Part shown: positions 54,590-63,505 of the stretch, piece after piece
Layout: each line of letters opens with the position of its first letter
How positions within the stretch are numbered: position 1 is the first letter of the stretch
Assembly (NCBI RefSeq): GCF_032401055.1
Contig: NZ_CP135529.1
Span: forward strand, 3,904,501 to 3,968,500
Length of the DNA: 64,000 bases
Source: Tardiphaga sp. 709
GTDB lineage: Bacteria; Pseudomonadota; Alphaproteobacteria; Rhizobiales; Xanthobacteraceae
Reading direction: 5' to 3'
Position numbers and translations under genes: made by a program
Notes under the pieces: model-generated
The model's input: the letters and a program-made list of their open reading frames with translations, nothing else
Told to the model about the DNA's origin: nothing
Databases searched by the model: none

Positions 54590-55533
54590 CGCTTCGACTG
54601 GTTCAGCACCGCATGCGGCATCATCACATGGATGCCTTTGTCGAGATTGACCAGCTGGGTGACGCGGACATCGGCGGCGAGACTGCAGAGCATATAGGCA
54701 TCGTCGGGCGTCAGCGTCGTGCGTGCGACGATCATGCTAACCATCCTGCGGAGCGCGATACGCGCGGCTTCGTCGAGATCAGCATCGAAGGCCATCGAGA
54801 TGAGGTGATCCTTCGTCTCGGCATAGGGGGCCTCCAACTGCGCATTCTTGACGAGATTGATCTTGAACGTGCCGGTGAGGCCGGTCTCGACGGCGGTCAC
54901 ACAGACTTCGCCGTCGCCCTGCACGGCATGGCCGTCGCCGCACGAGAATAAGCCGCCCTCGGTCCAGACAGGAAGATAGAGAACGCAGCCTGCGCCGAGC
55001 TCCTTGTTGTCGATATTGCCGCCAAAATGCGAGGGCATTGTCGTGCTGACCCGGCCAACCGCAGGTTTCGGCGCGGTGCCCATCACGCCGAAGAACGGCC
55101 GCGCCTTTAGCGTAATGCCCCATGGCGTCCTCACCACGCCATTGGCTCGATCAAGTCCGATATGGACGCGGCGGAAATAGTCGAAGTCGTCGGGCAGCGT
55201 GCCCATGCCGGGCTTGAAGAGCGTATAGCCCCAGTCATCCGCGAGCTGGACATCAAGGATCTCGACACGCAATGCGTCACCCGGTTGGGCGCCGCGCACG
55301 GCGACAGGACCGGTGAGGATATGCGGCCCGAGTTCTGGCGTGACGGCATCCAGGATGGCGACAAGTTCGGGGCGGATGGTCATGCCCACTTCTGTCGGGA
55401 GGTTCTCGCGTGTGCCGCTTACGCTTGTGATCGTGATCATTTCGCCGGGATCAATGGTCGCGATCGGCTTCAGCGTGGCGTCAAAATAGCCCCAATGTAC
55501 GGTCGTTGGGCTCGGAAGCAGTGTCTGCGTCAT
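54586..55533 (-). CDS. Acetamidase/formamidase family protein
   Basis: 315 residues from ATG 55533. Family motifs: TGPVAVRGAQPGDALRVEIL, HFGGNIDNKELGAGCVLYLP and FSCGDGHAVQGDGEVCVTAV. The enzymes hydrolyse formamide or acetamide to the acid and ammonia. It is the last gene of a minus-strand operon, 14 bp after the permease. With the nitrilase opposite, it points to stepwise release of ammonia. Confidence 0.92.
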   Translation of the reverse strand: MTQTLLPSPTTVHWGYFDATLKPIATIDPGEMITITSVSGTRENLPTEVGMTIRPELVAILDAVTPELGPHILTGPVAVRGAQPGDALRVEILDVQLADDWGYTLFKPGMGTLPDDFDYFRRVHIGLDRANGVVRTPWGITLKARPFFGVMGTAPKPAVGRVSTTMPSHFGGNIDNKELGAGCVLYLPVWTEGGLFSCGDGHAVQGDGEVCVTAVETGLTGTFKINLVKNAQLEAPYAETKDHLISMAFDADLDEAARIALRRMVSMIVARTTLTPDDAYMLCSLAADVRVTQLVNLDKGIHVMMPHAVLNQSKR

Positions 55534-55547
55534 GGAATGTCCTGTGT

Positions 55548-56324
55548 TCAGCCGCCAGAGGCGAAACTGTCGCTGCGCACGGCCCAGCCGGTGACGCGCG
55601 CCTCGATCAGCGAGAACACAATATACAAACCGACGCCCAATGCAGCCAGAATGAATAGGCCGGCGAACACCAGCGGCACATCGAAGCTGGACGACGCGAT
55701 CATCATCAGATTGCCGATGCCGCGATTGGAGGCCACGGTCTCCGAAATCACCGTGCCGACGAAAGCCAGCGTCGCAGCCACCTTCAATGAGGCGAAGAAG
55801 TACGGCATGGTGCGCGGCAGGCCCACATTCCACAGAATTTCCAGCTTGGTCGCGCGCAGTGTCTTCATGACATCCTGCAATTCGGGCTCCGTCGCCGCAA
55901 GGCCGGTGGCGACGTTCACGACGATCGGGAAGATGCACATGATCATCGCGGTGAGGATCGCCGGCACGGTGCCCGCACCGAACCACAGCACGAAGATCGG
56001 CACCACCGCGACTTTCGGGATCGATGAAAATCCCACCAGCATCGGATAGGCGACGTCATAGGCCAGCTTCGACGAGCCGATCAGCATGCCCAGCAGAATG
56101 CCGATCGCGATGCCGAAGCCGAACCCAACCATGGTTGTGTACAGCGTCTGCAGTGCATGGGGCCAAATCGCGGGGAAGCGCATCCACAGCGTCGCCAGCA
56201 CTTGGCTCGGCCTTGGCAGCACGATATCCGAGACATGGAACATCAGGCACAGCAATTCCCACAGTACGAAGAAGCCGATGATGCAAGCGGTGGACATGAC
56301 CTGGCGGCGGACGCGTTCGCTCAT
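55548..56324 (-). CDS. ABC permease, NitT/TauT type
   Basis: 258 residues with six membrane segments (ACIIGFFVLWELLCLMF at the start). The BPD_transp_1 EAA-type loop is LRATKLEILWNVGLPRTMPY. It is the transmembrane part of the importer for the two nearby binding proteins. It overlaps the ATPase gene by ATGA. Confidence 0.92.
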   Translation of the reverse strand: MSERVRRQVMSTACIIGFFVLWELLCLMFHVSDIVLPRPSQVLATLWMRFPAIWPHALQTLYTTMVGFGFGIAIGILLGMLIGSSKLAYDVAYPMLVGFSSIPKVAVVPIFVLWFGAGTVPAILTAMIMCIFPIVVNVATGLAATEPELQDVMKTLRATKLEILWNVGLPRTMPYFFASLKVAATLAFVGTVISETVASNRGIGNLMMIASSSFDVPLVFAGLFILAALGVGLYIVFSLIEARVTGWAVRSDSFASGG

Positions 56325-57163
56325 GACACGATCTCCTGAACGGCGCGAGCCGCGACGATGCGCTGGCGCAGGCGCTGGGTCAGCGTGACGAAATCCGGCT
56401 CGAACGACACGTCGATGGTGCGCGGCCGCGCGAACGGCACCGCGCTGTCATCGACGATCCGACCGGGCCGCGCCTGCATCACACAGATGCGCGAGGCGAG
56501 ATAGGCGGCTTCCTTGAGGTCGTGAGTCACCAGCAGCACCGTCGGGCGCTTCTCGATCCAGAGATTCTGCATGATCTCCCACAATTCCTCGCGGGTGAAC
56601 TGGTCGAGCGCGCCGAATGGCTCGTCGAGCAGCAGCAAGGTCGGATCATGAATCAGCGCCCGGCACAGCGAGGCACGCTGCTGCATGCCGCCGGAGAGCT
56701 GCCAGGGAAACTTGTCGCCGAAGCCGCCGAGGCCGACCTGCGTCAGAGAGGCCTCGACGCGGTCGCGATATTCGGTCTTGCGCTTGGCGCCGAACGCTTC
56801 CTTGAACGGCGGCACGATCTTGAGCGGCAGCATCACATTGTCGCGTATGTTCAGCCACGGCAGCAGCGTGGGGTTCTGGAACGCCATGCCGATCCGTGCC
56901 GCGCCCGCGCCGATTTCGCGGCCGGCAACGAACACGTTGCCCTGGGTCGCATTCAGCGTGCCGGCCACCAGTTTCAGAATCGTCGACTTGCCGCAGCCGG
57001 ACGGACCGACCAGGGCGACGAATTCGCCCTTGTCTATGCGTAGCGAGGTCTCGGCCAGCGCGGTCACGGCGTTCTTCGCCGTGCCGAAGGTGACGTGCAC
57101 CTTTTCGAGCTCGATCACATTGTCCACAGCGCGGGGCTTTGGGTGGGCGAGCGGTGCGTTCAT
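56321..57163 (-). CDS. ABC ATPase, NitT/TauT type
   Basis: 280 residues from ATG 57163. Walker A VGPSGCGKSTILKLVAGT, signature LSGGMQQRASLCRAL and Walker B LLLLDEPFGALDQFT are all present. This subfamily serves nitrate, taurine, sulfonate and pyrimidine importers. It lies four bases from the amidohydrolase stop. Confidence 0.93.
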   Translation of the reverse strand: MNAPLAHPKPRAVDNVIELEKVHVTFGTAKNAVTALAETSLRIDKGEFVALVGPSGCGKSTILKLVAGTLNATQGNVFVAGREIGAGAARIGMAFQNPTLLPWLNIRDNVMLPLKIVPPFKEAFGAKRKTEYRDRVEASLTQVGLGGFGDKFPWQLSGGMQQRASLCRALIHDPTLLLLDEPFGALDQFTREELWEIMQNLWIEKRPTVLLVTHDLKEAAYLASRICVMQARPGRIVDDSAVPFARPRTIDVSFEPDFVTLTQRLRQRIVAARAVQEIVS

Positions 57164-57167
57164 CGGG

Positions 57168-58595
57168 TCAGGCTTTCTGCACGGAGGTGATCGCGGCCAT
57201 GGTCGAGTCGGTGTTGGCCGGCATCGCCGGCGGCATCTGCTGGATCGCATGCACCGATTGCCCGGTGCCGCGGGCTTCCTCTTGCAAGATCCGGTCCTTC
57301 ATCACGAAGCGGCCGCGCACGATGGTATGGATCGGCAGTGCCGAGGCCTTGCGGCCATGCCACGGCGAAATCTTCGCGCGCGACTGGATCATCGCGTCGT
57401 CGACGGTCCATTCGCGCTTGAGATCGACGATGGCGATATCGGCATCGGACCCCACCGTCAGCGTGCCCTTGCGGGGATACAGGCCCCAGATTTTGGCGGG
57501 GCTCTCGGCGCTCCAGCGCACGTAGTCGTTGATGGTGGCGCGGCCCTTGTTGATCTCGGTCAGCATCAGCGGCATCTGGGTCTCGACGCCCGGAAAGCCG
57601 CAGTCGACCGTCCAGATATCCGGCCGGGTCTTCTCGTCTGGTGCATGTGGCGCATGGTCCGTGGCGATCATGTCGACCGTGCCATCCATCAGCGCGTTCC
57701 ACAGCGGCTGCTGGTTGGCCTTCTCGCGCACCGGCGGATTGACGCGCACGACGCCGCCGAATTTTTCGTAATCGGTCTCCGACAGCAGCAGATATTGCGG
57801 GCAGGTCTCGCCGGTAATGTCGACACCCCGCGCCTTGGCTTCGGCCAGCGGCTGCAGTTCTGCAGCAGACGAGATGTGCAGCACGTGGATGCGCGCACCG
57901 GTCCATTCGGCGAGGATCGCCGCGCGAGCCACGGCCTCGACGGCGACCACGGCGGGTCGTGCTGCCAGATGCGCGATCGGCTCGATGCGTCCGCTGGCAC
58001 GCAGCCGTGCTTCGCGGCGCTCCATGATGGAATTGGTCTCGGCATGCAGCGAGATGCGCTTGCCGGTCGGCGCGACGACCTCGAAGGCTTCCAGCATCGC
58101 GCCGGTGGTCGGCGAGGGGATGCGCCCGAAGGTGTTGCCCATATAGAGCTTGAAGCCGATCACGCCGCCGTCGATCAGGGCGGGGACATGTTCGATGCTG
58201 TCTTCGCCCAGCACCGCATAGAGCCCGTAGTCGACATAGGCCTTGGCAGAAGCGATCTTGTGCTTGTCGGCCAGCGCTTCCGCATTGTTGATGGTCGGCA
58301 GCGTGTTGGGCATGTCGAACACGGTGGTGACGCCGCCAAAGGCCGCCGCAGCAGTGCCGCTGGCAAAGTCTTCCTTCTGCGGATAGCCGGGATCGCGGAA
58401 ATGCACGTGCACGTCGATCGCGCCGGGCAGAATATGAAGGCCTGTGGCGTCGAGTATCTGCGTCGCCGGCGGCATCGCCTCCGGCGCGCCGATAGCGTGG
58501 ATCACGCCGTCCTTGATGGCGATGCTAGCCTTGTAACTTGCATCGGGCGATACGATGGTGCCGCCATTGATGACCAGATCAACCTTGTCGCCCAC
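57168..58595 (-). CDS. Cyclic amidohydrolase (dihydroorotase/dihydropyrimidinase/allantoinase type)
   Basis: About 475 residues from GTG 58595, which has GAGGGG six bases upstream; ATG 58625 would overlap the SDR gene by 16 bases. Metal site: H63/H65 in DVHVHFRDPG, a carboxylatable K149 in GFKLYMGN, His in SLHAETN, HVLHISS and Asp in ATDHAPH. The enzyme opens a cyclic amide ring such as a dihydropyrimidine, hydantoin or allantoin. The DVHVHFRDPG phrase is closest to dihydroorotase/allantoinase, so the substrate stays open. Confidence 0.9.
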   Translation of the reverse strand: MGDKVDLVINGGTIVSPDASYKASIAIKDGVIHAIGAPEAMPPATQILDATGLHILPGAIDVHVHFRDPGYPQKEDFASGTAAAAFGGVTTVFDMPNTLPTINNAEALADKHKIASAKAYVDYGLYAVLGEDSIEHVPALIDGGVIGFKLYMGNTFGRIPSPTTGAMLEAFEVVAPTGKRISLHAETNSIMERREARLRASGRIEPIAHLAARPAVVAVEAVARAAILAEWTGARIHVLHISSAAELQPLAEAKARGVDITGETCPQYLLLSETDYEKFGGVVRVNPPVREKANQQPLWNALMDGTVDMIATDHAPHAPDEKTRPDIWTVDCGFPGVETQMPLMLTEINKGRATINDYVRWSAESPAKIWGLYPRKGTLTVGSDADIAIVDLKREWTVDDAMIQSRAKISPWHGRKASALPIHTIVRGRFVMKDRILQEEARGTGQSVHAIQQMPPAMPANTDSTMAAITSVQKA

Positions 58596-58609
58596 GTTTG
58601 CCCCCTCGC

Positions 58610-59404
58610 TCACAGCATTGCCCAACCGCCATCGACCGGCAGGTCGACGCCGGTAATCTGGCGCGAGACGTCGCTGGCCAGAAACAGACAGGCATTGGCG
58701 ACGTCGGCATCGACGGTGACGCGGCGCAGCGCGTAGTCCATGGCGTGGCGCTCGGCGGCTTCCTGTTCGGTGATGCCAAGCTTCAGCGCCATATCGCGGC
58801 AGACCTTGTCACGAAAACGCGGGCCATCGACCATGCCAGGCGCCACGCAATTGACGTTGATGTTGTGCGGGCCGACCTCGAGCGCGAAGCTCTTGGTGAT
58901 GCCGCGCAGACCCCATTTCGAGGCCGAGTAGGCCATCCGGCCGGCGCGGCCGCGCATGCCGAAGGTGCCGCCAACATTGACGATCTTGCCGTAGCGCTGA
59001 TCGATCATGGTCGGCAACGCCGCGCGCATGGAGTGGAAGCAACCGTTCATATTGAGCGTGACGATCTCGTCGAATTCCTCCGGCGTGGTCTGCACCCCCG
59101 TTTTGCCGATCGGGCCGGAGCCGCCGGCGACATTGACAAGAATGTCGATGCGACCGCCGAACGCCGCCTTGGTCCTCTCCGCCGCGGCCTCGCATTGCTC
59201 GTACTTCGTGAGATCGCAGGGGATGACGATCACCTCGCCGCTCTTGGCTTTCACCTCGGCAGCAACCGGCTCGATGGCCGAGGTATCGCGGCCCAGCAGC
59301 GCCAGCTTGCAGCCTTGTTCGGCAAAGGCGTGGGTGATGGAGGCGCCCATACCCTTGGCGGGCCCTGTGATCATGACGACGCGGTTTTCGAGGGAGAGTT
59401 TCAT
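58610..59404 (-). CDS. Short-chain dehydrogenase/reductase
   Basis: 264 residues, classical SDR. Cofactor loop TGPAKGMGASITHAF, structural NVAGG and catalytic YSASKWG are visible, with GVDLPVDGGWAM at the end. It probably oxidises or reduces a hydroxyl or keto group of a pathway intermediate. It is the first gene of the hydrolase operon; a palindromic repeat separates it from the binding protein. Confidence 0.9.
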   Translation of the reverse strand: MKLSLENRVVMITGPAKGMGASITHAFAEQGCKLALLGRDTSAIEPVAAEVKAKSGEVIVIPCDLTKYEQCEAAAERTKAAFGGRIDILVNVAGGSGPIGKTGVQTTPEEFDEIVTLNMNGCFHSMRAALPTMIDQRYGKIVNVGGTFGMRGRAGRMAYSASKWGLRGITKSFALEVGPHNINVNCVAPGMVDGPRFRDKVCRDMALKLGITEQEAAERHAMDYALRRVTVDADVANACLFLASDVSRQITGVDLPVDGGWAML

Positions 59405-59440
59405 AGGCTGTCCTTTTTTGTCGAATGTCTAGTCTCAGTC

Positions 59441-59546
59441 CTCATCCTGAGGAGCGGCGCCCTTGCGCTGCGTCTCGAAGGATGCTGATCCGCCCGCCCC
59501 ATGGTTCGAGACGGCGCCCAAGAGGGCGTCTCCTCACCATGAGGCT
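59441..59546. repeat. Long palindromic intergenic element (rhizobial type)
   Basis: Outer arms CTCATCCTGAGGAG and its counterpart CTCCTCACCATGAG, and inner arms CGTCTCGAAGGATG and CATGGTTCGAGACG, form a large imperfect hairpin. Elements of this sequence type recur between genes in Bradyrhizobium and Rhodopseudomonas genomes. Here it lies between the SDR gene and the upstream binding-protein gene, and may act as a transcript stabiliser or partial terminator. Confidence 0.75.
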
Positions 59547-59572
59547 GCCTCGGAGTTGAGGCTGCTGGGGAG

Positions 59573-60622
59573 TTACATCGCTGCCTTGATGGCCGTTGGG
59601 CGATCGGCCAGCGGCGGCATGAAGCTGCGGTCGAATACGTCGCCGACCTTTGGCGTGCGTGGCAGTTCCTTGGCGCTGACGAGGATATCGATCGCCTTGC
59701 TCATGCGTTCGTCGCTGATGTCGCCATGGCCGATCTTTGAAATTTCCGGCGAAGTCATTTCGTCGGACAGCGTGGCTTCCAGGCGCGCGCGCTCAATCTC
59801 TGGCTTGATCAGTGGTTCGCGCTTCTGCACGGCCTCGATGGCGGCTTTGGGATCGGCCATGGCATCCTTGACGCCGCGGTTGAGCGCCTTGAGGAAGCCC
59901 TTCACGGCGTCGGGGTTTTCCTTGGCAAACTTGCGCGAGACGATGATGGCGTTGGAATACAGATCCATGCCGTAGTCGCCGAACTTGATGAAGCGAATCT
60001 CCTTTTCAGGATCGATGCCGATCAACCTGGCGCTGAAGCGGATGGTGGTGATGTAGCCGAACACGCCATCGACCTGATCCTTCATCAGCATCTGTTCGCG
60101 CAGGTTCGGCTGCATGTTGGTAACCTCGACCTTGGTGCAGTCGATCTTGGTCGCTGCGCAGAGTGCCGGGAACAGCTTCAGCGCGCCGTCGTTGGCCGCA
60201 CCGCCCAGCTTTCGTCCGATGAAATCAGCGGGGGTCTTGATTGGGCTATCGGCTTTCACGGCCACGGTGAAAGGCGGGCGGTTATACATCTGGTAGACGC
60301 CGATCGGTGCTTCGTCCGGCTTCCTGGCGGCAAGTTCGATCAACGCATTGATGTCGCCGAACCCCATGTCATAGGCGCCGTTGGCCACCTGCGGCACCGC
60401 CGCACCGGAGCCGTTACCCTGGTCGAAACTGACGTCGAGACCTTCCGCTTTGAAGTAGCCGCGATCCTGCGCGAGGAAGAACATGCCCTGCGGACCTTCA
60501 TACTTCCAGTTCAGGACCATCTTGATCCTGGTGTCGGCCTGCGCGGCGACAAACGATCCGGCCGTCACGATCAGTGTCAGGGCAAGCGTCTGCAATCCAC
60601 GAAATGCATGGCGTCCGGTCAT
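59573..60622 (-). CDS. NMT1/ThiY-like ABC substrate-binding protein, copy 1
   Basis: 349 residues from ATG 60622 with AGGAAC upstream; the frame runs further but into the duplicated leader. Signal peptide LQTLALTLIVTAGSFVAAQA. The NMT1-like fold has VLNWKYEGPQGMFFLAQDRG and GAYDMGFGDINALIE. Related proteins bind pyrimidines such as thiamin precursors or other N-heterocycles. It is a clear paralogue of the protein at 62288-63340, including DLYSNAIIVSRKFAKENPDA versus DLYSNGVMVSQKLLKEHPEA. Confidence 0.92.
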   Translation of the reverse strand: MTGRHAFRGLQTLALTLIVTAGSFVAAQADTRIKMVLNWKYEGPQGMFFLAQDRGYFKAEGLDVSFDQGNGSGAAVPQVANGAYDMGFGDINALIELAARKPDEAPIGVYQMYNRPPFTVAVKADSPIKTPADFIGRKLGGAANDGALKLFPALCAATKIDCTKVEVTNMQPNLREQMLMKDQVDGVFGYITTIRFSARLIGIDPEKEIRFIKFGDYGMDLYSNAIIVSRKFAKENPDAVKGFLKALNRGVKDAMADPKAAIEAVQKREPLIKPEIERARLEATLSDEMTSPEISKIGHGDISDERMSKAIDILVSAKELPRTPKVGDVFDRSFMPPLADRPTAIKAAM

Positions 60623-60772
60623 CGGTGTGTTCCTGTTGAGAAGAGTGACACGATCGGCCGGTGGGGTGTCTCTGCCTGCGGCCGCCCTCAGGAGCAAAGT
60701 TAAACCTATCCGAGTGAACTTATCTGCTGCTATCTTTTTGCTTAAGCGGTGCAAAAAAGGCCTCACTCGGAA
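60623..60772. repeat. Duplicated leader, copy 1
   Basis: Upstream region of the first binding-protein gene. It matches 63341-63494 along its length, including TCCTGTTG, ATCTGCTGCTATCTTTT and GCAAAAAAGGCCTCACTCG. In the other copy this sequence ends just before a LysR start; here it runs into the 3' end region of the amidohydrolase gene, so the adjoining regulator is absent. Confidence 0.8.
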
Positions 60773-60830
60773 TCGTCCAGATAACGCGTTGCTCGGGCCG
60801 GCGCTTGCAGAACTGCGAGGCGCAGGCGCG

Positions 60831-62288
60831 TCAGCAGCATCCGCAAAAGCTTGCGGCAATCACGCCGTCGAGCGCACCGAGGGCCCCAGCCAGGTTCTGG
60901 CCAGAGGGCATGCCAGCGCGCATCTGCGCCAGAATCTCCTGCCGCGCAGCCGTGAAGTCGATCCCGGCGACATGCCCATCGCGCACGATCGTGTGGCCGG
61001 CGACGATCACCTCCCGGATATGGCGCGCGGTTACCCGCGAGAACAGGAGATTGATCGGGTCGAGATCGCTGCGCAGCGCGTCGTCGTTGAGGGCGTTCCA
61101 GTCCAGCAGCAGCATGTCCGCATCGGCGCGGTCGCGCAGGCCGCCGTCGCTGGCGATATTGGTGACGGCGAAGCGGCCGTTGCTTACGCTTTCATGCAGC
61201 GCCCGGTGGCGGGTCACGACTTGATCGAAACCGCTGCCGGCATGGAGCAGATGTGACAATCGGAGCTCACGCAGTGCATCGTTGTCGTCGTCGAATGCTT
61301 TGCCGTCGATGCCGAGGGCGATCCGGCATCCGGCGGTCCACATCCGGGTCATGGGAGCCAGGCCCGAATGCAGATGCAGGTTGGAGCTGGTATTGACCGA
61401 AATGACGACGCCCCGTTCGGCCAGGAGTTCGAGTTCATCGGGCCGGGCCCAGACGCAATGTGCCAGCGTCAGCCGCGGGGACAGCAGACCGATCTCGTCC
61501 AGCATGCGGACTACGCCGCCAGGATAGTTGGCGTCACACCAATGGCGTTGATACTTGGTCTCGAGCAGATGCATGTGGACGCGGCGGCCGGTGCGTGCCG
61601 AGGCTTCGGCGGTCGCCTGCAACAGCGCGTCGCTGCACCACTGCACGCCATTGGGACCATATTGCACATCGAATGTCGGGCCATCGGCGGCGGAGATAAT
61701 CTCGTCCACTAGCGTGATGTAATCGCGCGGCGACAGCGGCGGACGCGTGAAGCGCTGCGCGATCTCCGCCCGAACGTCCGGCGGCAGCGCTGCCAGCACA
61801 GGTTCCGAGGGACCGTAGACCAAAGGATTGCGATCTCTCATTGCCACGGCGAGGCCGGCGCGCACGCCGACATCGCGTGCCGCGCGCGATACCTCGGCCA
61901 GTTCGGTCGGCAGATCAGTGAAGCCCTGCACGCGGGTATAATGGTTCATGACGATACCGGCGCCGCCCAGCGCGCTGCTGGCGAACGCGACGCAGGCCGC
62001 TACATAGGGATCGACCGCAGGAAACAATGCGAGATAGTGGATCCAGGACTCCAGCGGCTTGGCGTCGGCACCGATGGAGCTGGTCCGGACCGCGCGGCCG
62101 TGGTCGTGGGCATTGACCAAGGCGGGCAGTGCCACGGTCGACTCTGCTGCTTCAGTTGTCCGTGCGATCGACTGGATCTTGCCGCCCTGCAGCGCGATCA
62201 CCTGCGCGCCGGGCATCGGCCCGTCCGGGCCAAGCACATGAGCGCAGGTGATGCGACGCGGCGCGCCGGTGGAGCGAGCCGTTGTCAT
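60831..62288 (-). CDS. Amidohydrolase of cytosine-deaminase/TRZ-ATZ type
   Basis: 485 residues. Metal ligands: HDH in VNAHDHGRAV, His in MHLLETKYQ, His in LAHCVWARPDE and Asp in GIDGKAFDDDNDALRE. This family removes amino or chloro groups from N-heterocycles (cytosine, guanine, triazines). The C-terminus ends in a Cys-rich FCGCC. It shares one base with the end of the second binding-protein gene (TAATG), so these are coupled. Confidence 0.9.
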   Translation of the reverse strand: MTTARSTGAPRRITCAHVLGPDGPMPGAQVIALQGGKIQSIARTTEAAESTVALPALVNAHDHGRAVRTSSIGADAKPLESWIHYLALFPAVDPYVAACVAFASSALGGAGIVMNHYTRVQGFTDLPTELAEVSRAARDVGVRAGLAVAMRDRNPLVYGPSEPVLAALPPDVRAEIAQRFTRPPLSPRDYITLVDEIISAADGPTFDVQYGPNGVQWCSDALLQATAEASARTGRRVHMHLLETKYQRHWCDANYPGGVVRMLDEIGLLSPRLTLAHCVWARPDELELLAERGVVISVNTSSNLHLHSGLAPMTRMWTAGCRIALGIDGKAFDDDNDALRELRLSHLLHAGSGFDQVVTRHRALHESVSNGRFAVTNIASDGGLRDRADADMLLLDWNALNDDALRSDLDPINLLFSRVTARHIREVIVAGHTIVRDGHVAGIDFTAARQEILAQMRAGMPSGQNLAGALGALDGVIAASFCGCC

Positions 62289-63340
62289 TACGGCGCGATG
62301 GTCGGGGGAATCCGGTCGGGCTTGGCCGGCAGGAACGTATTGTTGAACACGTCGTCGGGCTTCGGTGTGCGCGGCAGTTCGAACGAGGTGACGATGGTGG
62401 AGATCGCTGAAGTCAGGCGCTTCTGATCGAGCTCGCCGAGGCCCAGATCCCCGACCTCTGGCGTGTTGATGAAGTTGTTGTAAACGTAGGTCAGGCGCCG
62501 CTTCTCGATATCCTTCTTGATCAGCGGTTCCTCGGTGGCGAGCAGGTCGATGGCGGTGTCCGGTGCCTGGACGGTTTCCTTGATCGAGCGGTTAATGGCG
62601 CGCAGCAGACCTTTCACCGCCTCCGGATGTTCCTTCAGCAGCTTCTGCGACACCATTACGCCGTTGGAATAGAGGTCGAGGCCGGCGTCAGAATAAAAAT
62701 TCCAGCGGAAGTCCTTGTCGGGATCGACCTTGAGCGACACCAGGTTGAGATAGCTGGTGGCCGCGAACACCGCGATCGAATCCACCTGGCCCTGCAGCAG
62801 CATTTGTTCCTGCAAGGCCGGCGAAACCTGGAGAATGCTGATCTTGCTGTAATCGATGCCGTTCTGCTTGGCGAGCAGCGGCAGTAGTTTCAGCGACGCG
62901 CTCCCGGAGGGCGAAGCAAGCTTGGATCCCTCGAGATTCTTGAGAGTTTTGATCGGTCCATCCGCCTTGCTGAGCAGCGCGAACGGCGTCTTGTTATAGA
63001 TCATGTAGACCATCACCGGTGCATCGTCCGGCTTGGTGGCGGCGTTCTGAATGATGGCGTTGATATCGCCGAAGCCGGCATCATAAGCGCCCGACATGAT
63101 CCGCGTGACGGTCGCCGCCGAGCCTTCGCCCTGATCGATCGTCACGTCGAGATTTTCATCTTTGAAGTACCCCTTGGCCTTCGCCCAGTAGTACCACGCA
63201 TGCAGACCCTGGATTTTCCAGTCGAGGGTGAACTTGATCTTGGTTGGCCCGGCAGCCTGGGCAAGAGTGAGCGTTCCTGCGGCTACGCCCAAGGCCAAGA
63301 CGAGCGTCAGTAATCCACGAAGTGCCCGGCATTCGGTCAT
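62288..63340 (-). CDS. NMT1/ThiY-like ABC substrate-binding protein, copy 2
   Basis: 350 residues with signal peptide LLTLVLALGVAAGTLTLAQA. Fold motifs: TLDWKIQGLHAWYYWAKAKG and GAYDAGFGDINAIIQ. The mature chain differs enough from copy 1 (59573-60622) to suggest a different but related ligand. It is divergent from the LysR gene and is the first gene of its operon; no other permease is encoded here, so both binding proteins probably share the one at 55548. Confidence 0.92.
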   Translation of the reverse strand: MTECRALRGLLTLVLALGVAAGTLTLAQAAGPTKIKFTLDWKIQGLHAWYYWAKAKGYFKDENLDVTIDQGEGSAATVTRIMSGAYDAGFGDINAIIQNAATKPDDAPVMVYMIYNKTPFALLSKADGPIKTLKNLEGSKLASPSGSASLKLLPLLAKQNGIDYSKISILQVSPALQEQMLLQGQVDSIAVFAATSYLNLVSLKVDPDKDFRWNFYSDAGLDLYSNGVMVSQKLLKEHPEAVKGLLRAINRSIKETVQAPDTAIDLLATEEPLIKKDIEKRRLTYVYNNFINTPEVGDLGLGELDQKRLTSAISTIVTSFELPRTPKPDDVFNNTFLPAKPDRIPPTIAP

Positions 63341-63494
63341 CGATGCTTTCCTGTTGCGAAACGTGACATGATTGGTCGGTGGGCGACGTCGCTCTCGCGA
63401 CTATCTTCCTGCGTGAATCAGGATAGGCCTATCCGGGTGGCCACATCTGCTGCTATCTTTTCCAGTGACCGGTGTAAAAAAGGCATCACTCGAG
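63341..63494. promoter_or_regulatory. Divergent promoter region / duplicated leader, copy 2
   Basis: Region between the second binding-protein gene and the divergent LysR gene, matching 60623-60772 for ~150 bp. Conserved blocks such as ATCTGCTGCTATCTTTT and AAAAAAGGCATCACTCG are likely to contain the LysR binding site and the promoter of the binding-protein gene. Confidence 0.7.
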
Positions 63495-63505
63495 AGGCGA
63501 GGGCA

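Noticed and set aside
56685-58736. Very long plus-strand open frame (683 codons) opposite the ATPase and amidohydrolase genes
   Set aside because: It is antisense to two genes with complete catalytic motifs, has composition typical of a shadow frame (His/Arg/Gly rich) and no recognisable domain.
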